Part shown: positions 44,811 through 53,019 of the stretch, one piece after another
How the letters are laid out: each line of letters starts with the position of its first letter
Numbering within the stretch: the first letter of the stretch is position 1
Assembly (NCBI RefSeq): GCF_006335145.1
Contig: NZ_VDMN01000001.1
Location: 1-64,000, forward strand
Reading direction: 5' to 3'
DNA from: Aliirhizobium smilacinae
GTDB lineage: Bacteria > Pseudomonadota > Alphaproteobacteria > Rhizobiales > Rhizobiaceae
DNA: 64,000 bases
The notes under the pieces: model-generated
What the model was told of the DNA's origin: nothing
The model's input: only the letters and a program-made list of their open reading frames with translations
Database searches by the model: none
Program-made: the position numbers and the translations under genes

Positions 44811-45821
44811 ATGAACAGTCCTATGATCGCATTTCGGTCGTTGGCTCCGCCACTGCTTGGGATCGCAATGCTGATCGCCGGAGTGCTTCCGGCAACGGCA
44901 CAGCAAGTCCTCCCGTCCTGGAACGACACGGCTTCGAAGCAGCGCATCGTTGACTTCGTCAAGGCGACAACCACGGAGGGCGGAGAAGGTTTCGTCGCCC
45001 CGGAGGCGCGAATAGCCGTCTTCGACAATGACGGCACCCTTTGGTCCGAGCAGCCTTATTACTTTCAACTTGCCTTCATCATCGACCGGGTGAAAGCCCT
45101 TGCTCCACAGCATCCGGAGTGGAAGAGCAAGGAACCCTTCAAGAGCATCCTTGCTGGCGATCTCAAGGGCATTGCCAGGGGTGGAGAAAAGGGCCTGGTC
45201 GATCTGGGCATGTCGACGCATGCGGGGATGACAACCGATCAGTTCGAGAAAATCGTCACGGATTGGTTCACGGGCGCGAAACACCCCAAGACCGGGAAGC
45301 CGTTCGACGAAATGACTTTTCTGCCGATGCGGGAACTTTTGGACTATCTGCGCGAAAATGGCTTCAAGACCTACATCGTTTCCGGCGGCGGCGTGGAGTT
45401 CATGCGCCCGATCACCGAAAAGGCCTATGGCATCCCTCCCGAGCAGGTCGTCGGCAGCACCATCACCACACAGTATGCGATCGTCGGCGATATTCCCGTA
45501 CTGAGGCGGCTTCCGAAGATCGACTTCATCGACGACGGTCCCGGAAAGCCCGCTGGCATCAACAAGTTCATAGGCCGCAAGCCCATATTCGTCGCGGGTA
45601 ACTCCGATGGCGATTACGAAATGCTGCGGTGGGTCACGGCCGCAAAGGGGCCGGGCTTTGCTATGATCGTGCACCATACCGACGCCGAGCGGGAATATGC
45701 CTACGACCGCGAGTCCGCGTTCGGCAAGCTCGACAAGACGCTGAATGAAGCCGAACGCAGAAACTGGCTGGTGGTCGATATGAAGAACGACTGGAGGAAA
45801 ATCTACGCCTTCGAAAACTAG
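44811..45821 (+). CDS. Exported HAD-superfamily phosphatase
   Basis: A 336-residue HAD-fold protein with a signal peptide (LLGIAMLIAGVLPATAQQ). The nucleophile motif is VFDNDGTLWSEQ, Ser is in YIVSGGGVEFM, Lys in GPGKPAGINKFIGRK and the acidic motif in VAGNSDGDYEML. It is therefore a periplasmic phosphatase or phosphotransferase with unknown substrate. It starts directly after the FGE stop (TAG then ATG) with AAAGGAG upstream, so it is co-translated with FGE. Confidence 0.85.
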   Translation: MNSPMIAFRSLAPPLLGIAMLIAGVLPATAQQVLPSWNDTASKQRIVDFVKATTTEGGEGFVAPEARIAVFDNDGTLWSEQPYYFQLAFIIDRVKALAPQHPEWKSKEPFKSILAGDLKGIARGGEKGLVDLGMSTHAGMTTDQFEKIVTDWFTGAKHPKTGKPFDEMTFLPMRELLDYLRENGFKTYIVSGGGVEFMRPITEKAYGIPPEQVVGSTITTQYAIVGDIPVLRRLPKIDFIDDGPGKPAGINKFIGRKPIFVAGNSDGDYEMLRWVTAAKGPGFAMIVHHTDAEREYAYDRESAFGKLDKTLNEAERRNWLVVDMKNDWRKIYAFEN

Positions 45822-45846
45822 AACTCGCCCCGAGGAGGACCACGTC

Positions 45847-47292
45847 GTGAACATCAGCGCCTGGAAATTAAGCCTCTCGATATCAGTCTTGCTGGCATTG
45901 CCACCAGCCTTGCCGGCCAAGGATTTCTCATCATCGGAACTCGCCAGCAGAGCCATCGAGCGGCGTGCGGTGGAAGCTGTCATCTGGGGCATTCCGGCTG
46001 TCAACTATGACCTAATGCTCCAGGAAATGCTGTCAAAAACGGATGGCAAGGTGAACCAGATCGTATACTGGTCGCGCCCGCTCGACTGGCATAACCAAAC
46101 GCTCACGCCCAACCCTGATGCGATCTATCTGATGGTCTTCACCAATACGAAGGACGTCGGCCCGATCGTCATTGAGGTGCCTCCCGCGGACGGAGGCTCG
46201 ATCAACGGCAATATCGTCGATACGTGGCAGGTGCCGCTCGAGGACGTCGGTCCGGCGGGTGCCGATCAGGGCAAGGGCGGCAAATACGTGGTTCTGCCTC
46301 CCGGATACGACGGAACGATCCCCAATGGCTTCATTCCCCTGAAGTCAAACACTTTCGGTGGATACGCGCTGCTGCGATCCAACCTTTCAAGCCATAGCGA
46401 CGCCGATGTCGCGAAGTCGGTGGACTATGCGAAGAAGATCAGGGTTTATCCGCTGTCGCAGGCTGCAGCGCCGCCGGAAACAATCTTTACCGATGCGGAG
46501 TCGGTCCTGTTCGATTCCACGATTAGGTACGACCCGAGCTTCTTCACCTCGCTGGACCGCATTATTCAACATGAACCGTGGCTGACCCGCGACAAGGCGA
46601 TGGTGGATCAGCTCGCGACGCTCGGGATCGTCAAAGGCAAGCCGTTCTCGCCCTCGGCTGGAACACGCCGGCAGCTCAAAGCGGGAATAGACGAGGCCAG
46701 GCAATGGCTTCAATGGAAGTACGACCATGAGCTCGTTCCCTTTTATGATAAGGGAAGCTGGAACTATCCGGCAAACCCGGTTTTAGTGAAAGCGGCCGCT
46801 GCGTCATTCGACGAGCCAGCCGCCTACCCGGTCGACATTCGGGGCCTCACTTACAGTTACGGTTACATCGGCATCAAGCGCCTGGGTACCGGGCAGTTCT
46901 ACCTGATCTCGATAAACGACGACGATGGCAGGCCGTTCGAAGGGGCAAGCACCTACAAACTCACAGTGCCTGCCAACGTCCCAATCGAACAGTATTGGTC
47001 GCTGACAGCCTATGACAGAAAGACCCACGCGCTCATCAAGAACATGCCGCGGGCAAGCCGCTCGTCGCAGATCCCCGAGCTTGTGAAGAACGTCGATGGG
47101 TCGGTCGATCTCTACCTTGGCCCGAAAGCGCCGAAGGGGAAAGACGCGAACTGGATACCCACCGATCCCAACCGCGGCTTCGAGCTGATGTTCAGGCTCT
47201 ACGCACCCACCAAGGCATTGTTCGACAAGACATGGGTTCTTTCCGATGTCGAACGAGTGCGCGATGTCGTTAGAAAGAGAGGCACGAAATGA
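45847..47292 (+). CDS. Exported DUF1254/DUF1214 protein (first of tandem pair)
   Basis: A 481-residue protein with a signal peptide (LSISVLLALPPALPAK). The DUF1254 part contains NYDLMLQEML and TLTPNPDAIYLMVF, and the DUF1214 part contains YGYIGIKRLGTGQFYLISI, VPANVPIEQYWSLTAYDRKT and DLYLGPKAPKGKDANWIPT. The biochemical role of the family is unknown. The start is a GTG at 45847 with GAGGAGG upstream. It overlaps the next DUF1254 gene by four bases. Confidence 0.85.
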   Translation: MNISAWKLSLSISVLLALPPALPAKDFSSSELASRAIERRAVEAVIWGIPAVNYDLMLQEMLSKTDGKVNQIVYWSRPLDWHNQTLTPNPDAIYLMVFTNTKDVGPIVIEVPPADGGSINGNIVDTWQVPLEDVGPAGADQGKGGKYVVLPPGYDGTIPNGFIPLKSNTFGGYALLRSNLSSHSDADVAKSVDYAKKIRVYPLSQAAAPPETIFTDAESVLFDSTIRYDPSFFTSLDRIIQHEPWLTRDKAMVDQLATLGIVKGKPFSPSAGTRRQLKAGIDEARQWLQWKYDHELVPFYDKGSWNYPANPVLVKAAAASFDEPAAYPVDIRGLTYSYGYIGIKRLGTGQFYLISINDDDGRPFEGASTYKLTVPANVPIEQYWSLTAYDRKTHALIKNMPRASRSSQIPELVKNVDGSVDLYLGPKAPKGKDANWIPTDPNRGFELMFRLYAPTKALFDKTWVLSDVERVRDVVRKRGTK

Positions 47293-48749
47293 TCAAAACC
47301 ATCGTTTTTTCGGCTGGACTGGCGACCGCGCTGACGGCCACGACGGGTTTAGCCAAAGACGTCCTTCAAGGCCGCATCGAAACACATATCGGCAAGATCG
47401 AATTGCAGGGTGGCTACCCGAGCAGCAGCTCTGTCAAAAATCTCTATGACGAACTCGATTTCCAGCGCGCCACCCAGGCCTACATATGGGCGACGCCGAT
47501 CGTCTCGATGGAAGCAATCCGTGCCGCCAACAAACGCGACTGGGGTGTCGACTACAATGCAGTCAGTCTGGTCGACGGGTACACCACACCGGTTGCCGTC
47601 GCTCTCACGGGCAACAACACCACGATCTACGCGGCCGTCTTCTCGGATCTCGCTCGCGACGGACCTGTCGTGATCGATTCGCCAGAAGGGGTCTACGGTG
47701 TCATCGATGACTTCTGGCAACGACCTGTCGTCGAAGTTGGTCCATTTGGCCCCGATAAGGGAAAGGGCGGCAAGTTTCTCCTTCTCCCTCCCGGCTATGA
47801 TGGCCCCATTCCGGACGGATATCTCGTCGCACGCTCAAAGACCAACCAGACGATGTTCATCGGTCGGGCATTCGTGAAGGATGGCGACATCAAATCCGCC
47901 GTCGAAACTCTGGCGGAAATCAAGGCCTATCCATTGTCGAAGGCGGAAAATCCTCCCGAGACGCGCGTGGTCCACGCAGGAAATCGCGCGCTGAATTCGA
48001 TACCCCCCAAGGGCTACGAATACTGGGCGCTGCTCGCGGGGGTGCTGGAGCGGGAAACGGTAGAAGAACGCGACCGCTTCTTCCATGCCATGTTGAAGCC
48101 TCTTGGCATCGAGAAGGGAAAGACCTTCAATCCCGATGTCCGCCAGAAGAAGATACTCACCGAAGCCGCGCAGGTCGGGTTCCTGATGGCGCAGACACTG
48201 AGCATGGCTCCACGCCTCGACAATGCCTCATCCTATCCGGGCACGCATTGGGAATGGGTGCTTACGCTCGATCCCACACAAGAATCCAAGAACTACACCC
48301 AGCTCGATGAACGGACCGATTATACTTTCGAGGCGATAACGACCGCCGAGGGGATGGTGAAGAAGATTCCAGGTGCCGGATCTCAATACATGAGCGCTGC
48401 CAAGGACAAAAGCGGAGCATGGCTCAACGGCAGCGATGATTACACCCTCCACATCCCGGCGAATGTTCCGGCCAAGGAGTTCTGGGCCGCGACGGTTTAC
48501 GATGTAATGACACGGTCGATGATCAAGACCGACACGATGAAGGCTGGCGTTTCGAGCCATGACAAGCTTACGCTGAACGCCGATGGATCGATCGACATCC
48601 AATTCGGTCCGAAACCTCCGAAGGATGACGTGAACTGGGTCAAGACTATCCCCGGCCGTGGTTGGTTCGCCTACTTTCGTTGGTACGGCCCGACCGAATC
48701 ATTCTTCGACAAGAGCTGGCGCCTCCCCGACATCGAACGCCGCAGTTGA
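47289..48749 (+). CDS. Exported DUF1254/DUF1214 protein (second of tandem pair)
   Basis: A 486-residue paralogue of the preceding gene with its own signal peptide (IVFSAGLATALTATTGLAK). Shared marks are AYIWATPIVSMEAIRAANK, NNTTIYAAVFSDL, GPDKGKGGKFLLLPPGYDGP and VPAKEFWAATVYDVMTRS. The two proteins are diverged enough to suggest different substrates or a hetero-oligomer. The ATG overlaps the previous stop (ATGA). It closes the FGE operon and is convergent with the outer-membrane channel gene. Confidence 0.85.
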   Translation: MIKTIVFSAGLATALTATTGLAKDVLQGRIETHIGKIELQGGYPSSSSVKNLYDELDFQRATQAYIWATPIVSMEAIRAANKRDWGVDYNAVSLVDGYTTPVAVALTGNNTTIYAAVFSDLARDGPVVIDSPEGVYGVIDDFWQRPVVEVGPFGPDKGKGGKFLLLPPGYDGPIPDGYLVARSKTNQTMFIGRAFVKDGDIKSAVETLAEIKAYPLSKAENPPETRVVHAGNRALNSIPPKGYEYWALLAGVLERETVEERDRFFHAMLKPLGIEKGKTFNPDVRQKKILTEAAQVGFLMAQTLSMAPRLDNASSYPGTHWEWVLTLDPTQESKNYTQLDERTDYTFEAITTAEGMVKKIPGAGSQYMSAAKDKSGAWLNGSDDYTLHIPANVPAKEFWAATVYDVMTRSMIKTDTMKAGVSSHDKLTLNADGSIDIQFGPKPPKDDVNWVKTIPGRGWFAYFRWYGPTESFFDKSWRLPDIERRS

Positions 48750-48820
48750 CGATATCCACCCGCAGGCGGAGTGATGGTAAGAATGGTGGGCGTAGCAGAA
48801 GTGAACCTCGCCCGCCGTGG

Positions 48821-49810
48821 TTACTGCGCGGCGATATTCATGGGCTTGGTAATCGACAACGGGATCGACACCGTCAGGAAAACGGAGTCACCCTCCGCAC
48901 GGTTCCTGGTGCCGAACTCATGGAAATACTTGATGCGCGTCGAGACAGGCATCTCGCCGACCTTGAAGTTCCAGCCAACCGTTGCGCCGATCGCAAAGGC
49001 CCTTCCCTTGAAGTCGCCAAGCGTCGCGCCGTCGCCGCTGTCACCGGTCACCTGCTGGTAGGCGTAACCGACTAAGCCCGCGTCGAATTGTTCGTTGAAA
49101 TGCTGCACCGCCGCCCATTCGAAGTGGAACTCGTTGCCCGTCCGGTAGTCCGTCGCCGGATTCTCCGCGTTAAAGGTCATGCCGACGACACCGGAAAGAT
49201 CGAGGCCAACCGTTGGGTCGAGCCACGTCGCTCCGGCATAGACGTCTGCACCCCAGTGATGAAAGGCGATGTTGGAGATTTCTCCCTTCTGGTAATCGCC
49301 GATGGGCACGTTGATGATCGTGCCGAGCTGCCAGTGGAAATTTCCGGCCTCCCATCCCAGCACGCCGCCGACCAGCGGATCGCCGATCGTGAATACCGTA
49401 TCCGTCACGTTACCCCCGAGGACGCCGCCACCAGGTCCAGTGAGCGTGAGGTCGGCCGAGGTCTTCATCCAGCCGAAAGGTATGGTCGCCGACAAGCCCA
49501 CGCTGCCACCGAACAATTCTTCGGGCAGGACCCAAAGGAAAGTCGGCGCTTCGAGAACCGCATCGCCGTCGACGCCTACGGCGACTTGGCCACCACGGGG
49601 CAGCGCGCGACCTCCTCCAAGATTACCGGAATAGATCCATATGTCGTTCTGGAAATAGACGCCCGGCGGCGGCGTGATTGCCGCTGCCGGCCCCTTGCTT
49701 CCCAGCAGATAAAAGCCGGCGCCGTTTTCGGCGGCTAGCGCCAAGCCAGGCATCGACACGGCCGCCCCGGCAACAAGCGCGGCATGGCGGAAAAGTCTGG
49801 TAATACTCAT
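48821..49810 (-). CDS. Outer-membrane channel-like protein (phenol-degradation MetA family, PF13557-type)
   Basis: A 329-residue protein with a signal peptide (LVAGAAVSMPGLALAAENG) and an alternating-hydrophobicity, Gly/aromatic-rich body that ends in a phobic strand (VFLTVSIPLSIT). This is the pattern of outer-membrane beta-barrels annotated as MetA-pathway transporters. The ATG at 49810 with GGGGAG upstream gives a standard signal peptide; a longer frame would run into box D. It is the only gene downstream of box D. Confidence 0.75.
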   Translation of the reverse strand: MSITRLFRHAALVAGAAVSMPGLALAAENGAGFYLLGSKGPAAAITPPPGVYFQNDIWIYSGNLGGGRALPRGGQVAVGVDGDAVLEAPTFLWVLPEELFGGSVGLSATIPFGWMKTSADLTLTGPGGGVLGGNVTDTVFTIGDPLVGGVLGWEAGNFHWQLGTIINVPIGDYQKGEISNIAFHHWGADVYAGATWLDPTVGLDLSGVVGMTFNAENPATDYRTGNEFHFEWAAVQHFNEQFDAGLVGYAYQQVTGDSGDGATLGDFKGRAFAIGATVGWNFKVGEMPVSTRIKYFHEFGTRNRAEGDSVFLTVSIPLSITKPMNIAAQ

Positions 49811-49886
49811 TTTGCTCCCCGTCGCTGCATGGTTCTGCGAAACGCCCTGCGCCTCTTGGAAAAGATGACAGACAAGGTGTCCTGGA

Positions 49887-49919
49887 CAAGTACGCAACGG
49901 TTACAACCGCTGTAACATC
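49887..49919 (-). promoter_or_regulatory. Regulon box D, upstream of the outer-membrane channel gene
   Basis: On the minus strand: GATGTTACA-N5-TGTAACCGTTGCGTACTTG. Palindrome arms are at 49900-49905 and 49911-49916. It lies between the regulator's stop codon and the channel gene and ends 76 bases before the start at 49810. Confidence 0.8.
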
Positions 49920-49923
49920 GACC

Positions 49924-51627
49924 TCAGTCTCTTGAGGACATGACCCTTTCGCCCGCCCTCCCCGCCTTCGCCAGTCCCCCTTCAAGTTCGGCGATCACCC
50001 CGGGCGGATACCGATGGTGCTCCATCGAAGTCCGTACGGAAGTTAGGTAGGCAGGCGTCGCTTCCGTCAGATCGGCAAGGCTTCGGCCCGCTTCCGGAGA
50101 ATTCATCTCAGCGAGCGCTGCGACCCGAATGGCGCGCACAACAAGGTCGCTACAGTTTATTTGCTCTGCCAGCAGGGATGCATTCTGCCAGTCCCCGCGG
50201 CCGTAAGCATCGAGCGCAAGTACGATGGCGGCGTCGCATGGCATCGCGTCGATGTTTTTGGAGGCGTCCTCGGCAAGGGAAACCGCCGCTTGCTCGAAGC
50301 CCGCGCTGTAGAGGACACCAGCAAGCTTTGCTAGCACATCCGGATTGTTAGGGTTGATTGCAAGGGCCCTGTTGCCTGCTGCGATGGCAAGTTCGGTCTT
50401 GCCTGCATAAAACTGGACCATCATCAGAGCGACGTATGCACGATCCGATCCGGAGTCCACGGAGACGGCCCGGTTGGCAAGCGTTGCCGCGTAAGTAAAG
50501 TCCGTGGAGGCCAGATCCCCACCGGTGCTGGCGACCAGGGTACGAGAAAGGATTGCCATGGCGTCGGCATTGTTAGGCTGCCGGACAAGGGTGCGCTCGA
50601 GACACGGCTGAGCCGCCGCGATGCCTTTTCGTCCCCCTTCAGCGAGCGCTATTTCCCCTCGAAGGACACAGGCGTTCCCGAGAGATCGACCGCTCGCGTC
50701 GCCGTGAGCCTCAAGATTGCTGATGACGCCTCGTGAGGCCGCAAAACGCTTGGCAAGAGCGGAAACCAGCTCATCCCTGACCGAGATGTCACTGCGCCCG
50801 TTGGTCTGCACCTGCTCAAGCCCGGATTTCAGAATGTCACTATTTCTCCGGTCAACCACCTGCCACCAAACCGTGCGATTGTCGTCGTCGGCGTAGTATT
50901 TCATTTCGATTTCATAGGCGGGATGGGCTGCTCTCGCCGACGCGAATGTGCTTGCGCTGAGGTCCAGAGTGCGGAACTGCGATAAGGCCGCGGAAAGATA
51001 ACGGCGGGTCTCATCTGCCTCGGTGAGGTGCTGGTCGTCCGCTGAACTCATGGAAAGCGATACCGAAGGGCGGTCAGTAAGGTCCGGTGACCGCACCACA
51101 TATACCCAGGCAGACCCCATCAACAGCAGTGCCGTAGCCGCCACCCCGTATGGAAGCCAAATTTGCCATGTCCGGTGAACTGGAACAGTGGACGGCTTCG
51201 TCTCAAGCTGTAAAGGCTCGCCTGTGACTTCAGTCACACTGTGTTTTCCCTGCGCAGAAACCGCGATGGAACGGGTAAAAACGGCAAGGTATCGCCCGAC
51301 AGGCAGGCTGACGATCAAGGCCAGTTCGCTGCCGTAGGCCTCATAATAATTGGCAAGCGCATTGCGAAGACGGCTGACTTCAATGCGGACGATAGGATCG
51401 GAATTGGTGTCGAAGCGCTCCGGGCGGTTGAGAACGTCAAGCGCGATCGCGTAAGCCTTCACTCCGACGGTCTCTCCCTCGAAGCACTTTTCGGCGACGT
51501 AGCGGAAAATGCGTTTGGCACGGTCGGTCGCGTGAAACCGGGGGTCGGCCAGCAGCCTTTCCAATTCCGTTTCAGCTTCCGAAAGGCTGACATCGCCCAA
51601 TTCAGTCTCTTGTCGGCCGTTACTCAT
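49924..51627 (-). CDS. Membrane-anchored winged-helix regulator with TPR-like C-terminal domain
   Basis: A protein of about 567 residues. The N-terminal 117 residues look like an OmpR/ToxR-type winged helix (AKRIFRYVAEKCFEG, GVKAYAIALDVLN, DPIVRIEVSRLRNALANYY, ending with a beta hairpin IVSLPVGRYLAVF), a domain found in many rhizobial proteins annotated as adenylate cyclase-like or TPR proteins. A single membrane helix follows (WLPYGVAATALLLMGSAWVYVV, about 158-179). The remainder is helical with TPR-like repeats (VALMMVQFYAGKTELAIAAGNRALAINPNNPD) and would be periplasmic. No catalytic cyclase domain is seen. The ToxR-like topology and its central position make it the prime candidate for the box-binding regulator. 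The start at 51627 is preferred to one at 51693. Confidence 0.75.
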   Translation of the reverse strand: MSNGRQETELGDVSLSEAETELERLLADPRFHATDRAKRIFRYVAEKCFEGETVGVKAYAIALDVLNRPERFDTNSDPIVRIEVSRLRNALANYYEAYGSELALIVSLPVGRYLAVFTRSIAVSAQGKHSVTEVTGEPLQLETKPSTVPVHRTWQIWLPYGVAATALLLMGSAWVYVVRSPDLTDRPSVSLSMSSADDQHLTEADETRRYLSAALSQFRTLDLSASTFASARAAHPAYEIEMKYYADDDNRTVWWQVVDRRNSDILKSGLEQVQTNGRSDISVRDELVSALAKRFAASRGVISNLEAHGDASGRSLGNACVLRGEIALAEGGRKGIAAAQPCLERTLVRQPNNADAMAILSRTLVASTGGDLASTDFTYAATLANRAVSVDSGSDRAYVALMMVQFYAGKTELAIAAGNRALAINPNNPDVLAKLAGVLYSAGFEQAAVSLAEDASKNIDAMPCDAAIVLALDAYGRGDWQNASLLAEQINCSDLVVRAIRVAALAEMNSPEAGRSLADLTEATPAYLTSVRTSMEHHRYPPGVIAELEGGLAKAGRAGERVMSSRD

Positions 51628-51749
51628 CGCCGCCCCACCGCAATGGATTGTAAAGCTAAAGTAGACCAAAGGCATATATCGCTCGAATGACAAGAAGTTG
51701 CAACAGCGATCACTAATAAATCCGAAACAATGTCGGTTTCTGGCACGCG

Positions 51750-52040
51750 CTATTTAAGGTGGCTGTGCTTGAGGCATTCCGTCATGACGTCGTTTTCGAT
51801 CTCAGCGCATATTGTTCGGTATTCGAGGATCATGGCTTCGTCGCGTTCCCGTCCGCGCTCCAGGCGGTCCAGCATTGCCGTCGCCTCACCATAGGCTGAC
51901 AGCAGTTCACTGAATGTCGAACGCTGTCGAACGATCGTTTGAAGTTGTTCGCGAACGCTGGGCAGCTTCATCATGAGCTTCAGAAGTCCCTTCTGTGCCG
52001 CGCCTTTAAGGATTGAGCCTCCTTCCTGTGCGTCGCTCAT
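51750..52040 (-). CDS. Small helical protein of unknown function (regulon member)
   Basis: A 96-residue, charged, mostly helical protein (SVREQLQTIVRQRSTFSELL, then AMLDRLERGRERDEAMILEY, then CAEIENDVMTECLKHSHLK). No signal peptide or membrane segment is apparent. I do not recognise the family. The ATG at 52040 is chosen because box E lies 65 bases upstream of it; a much longer frame would run across the box and has no support. It lies upstream of the regulator gene on the same strand. Confidence 0.6.
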   Translation of the reverse strand: MSDAQEGGSILKGAAQKGLLKLMMKLPSVREQLQTIVRQRSTFSELLSAYGEATAMLDRLERGRERDEAMILEYRTICAEIENDVMTECLKHSHLK

Positions 52041-52105
52041 CGCTTCATCCGGCCCTCCGTGTCTAATTTTGATCAACAACCATAAGTTTTCCTCGGGAAT
52101 GCGGG

Positions 52106-52127
52106 AAGTACGCAACGGTAACAGAGC
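52106..52127 (-). promoter_or_regulatory. Regulon box E (divergent, minus)
   Basis: On the minus strand: CTCTGTTACCGTTGCGTACT. It lacks the upstream GTTACA arm but keeps TGT-TACCGTTGCGTACT. It faces the 96-residue gene and forms a 21-base perfect inverted repeat with box F. Confidence 0.75.
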
Positions 52128-52147
52128 TCGGCGGGCCTTTCGTCCGG

Positions 52148-52168
52148 GCTCTGTTACCGTTGCGTACT
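52148..52168 (+). promoter_or_regulatory. Regulon box F (divergent, plus)
   Basis: GCTCTGTTACCGTTGCGTACT on the plus strand is the mirror image of box E with a 20-base gap between. It ends 50 bases before the beta-barrel gene start at 52219. Confidence 0.75.
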
Positions 52169-52218
52169 CACTCGACCGTGGAATCTGTGCTTGCTTCGGC
52201 ATGCTGATGGAGATGTTG

Positions 52219-53019
52219 ATGAAACCTTTGACCGCAATCACCGCACTGCTTGCCACGACCGTCATGGCGAGCGCCGCCGCATCGCAGGAACACGAGGATG
52301 TAAACGCCGCCAACAATCCCCTCACACCCAAGATCACCATCAACCTGCAGGACTATTTCATTCCGAGCTTCAAGGACACGCCCGGCGATCCGAGTGCCAA
52401 CCAGTTCCTGATCCGCGGTCTCGTTCCGTCCGACATGTTCGGACTTCCCCAACTCCTGCGCTTCACGCTCCCGATCGCCACTTCGCCTGATGTTCCGAGT
52501 GGCTATGTCACAGGCCTCGGCGATCTGACGTTGATGGACATCTTCATTCTGCCGAAGCAGGGAGACATCACGTTGGGAGCCGGTCCGCTCGTGGTGCTTC
52601 CGACCGCCACGGACCAGTTCCTGGGCGCAGGTAAATGGCAGGCGGGCGCTGCAGGCATTGTGGTCGCGCCGCAAAGCTGGGGCCTGCTTGCAGGCCTTGC
52701 CACATACCAGGCATCCTTCGCGGGGCAGAGCGACCGCGAGGATGTCAGCCTTCTGACGTTTGAGCCGATTGCCAACATCAACTTGAGCAGCGGGTGGTAT
52801 CTACGCTCGTCGGCGACCTGGAACTTCGACCTCGAGAGTGGCGACGGCTATATCCCGGTCGGATTTGGCGTGGGCAAGGTGTTCCAGCTCGACAAGGGCG
52901 TGACGTTGAATGCCTTCGTTGAGCCGCAATACACGGTCTGGAACGAGGGCAGCGCGCCGCGTTGGCAGATATTCGCCGGCATGAACTTCCAGTTTCCGAT
53001 CCGGAAGCCCTCGCAATGA
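52219..53019 (+). CDS. Exported beta-barrel-like protein ('neuromedin U'-annotated family)
   Basis: A 266-residue protein with a signal peptide (LTAITALLATTVMASAAAS) and an all-beta, aromatic-rich body (ITINLQDYFIPSFKD, TGLGDLTLMDIFILP, GAGKWQAGAAGIVVAPQSWGLLAG, ending WQIFAGMNFQFPI). This matches a family often misannotated as neuromedin U, and the last strand ends with Phe-Pro-Ile plus a short tail, consistent with an outer-membrane protein. Of several in-frame ATGs the one at 52219 has GGAG at six bases. It overlaps the MscS gene by four bases. Confidence 0.75.
   Translation: MKPLTAITALLATTVMASAAASQEHEDVNAANNPLTPKITINLQDYFIPSFKDTPGDPSANQFLIRGLVPSDMFGLPQLLRFTLPIATSPDVPSGYVTGLGDLTLMDIFILPKQGDITLGAGPLVVLPTATDQFLGAGKWQAGAAGIVVAPQSWGLLAGLATYQASFAGQSDREDVSLLTFEPIANINLSSGWYLRSSATWNFDLESGDGYIPVGFGVGKVFQLDKGVTLNAFVEPQYTVWNEGSAPRWQIFAGMNFQFPIRKPSQ

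Noticed and set aside
43764..46004. Minus-strand open frame of 746 codons
   Set aside because: It lies antisense to FGE and the HAD phosphatase, both of which have full family motifs; it also crosses a start region and box C.
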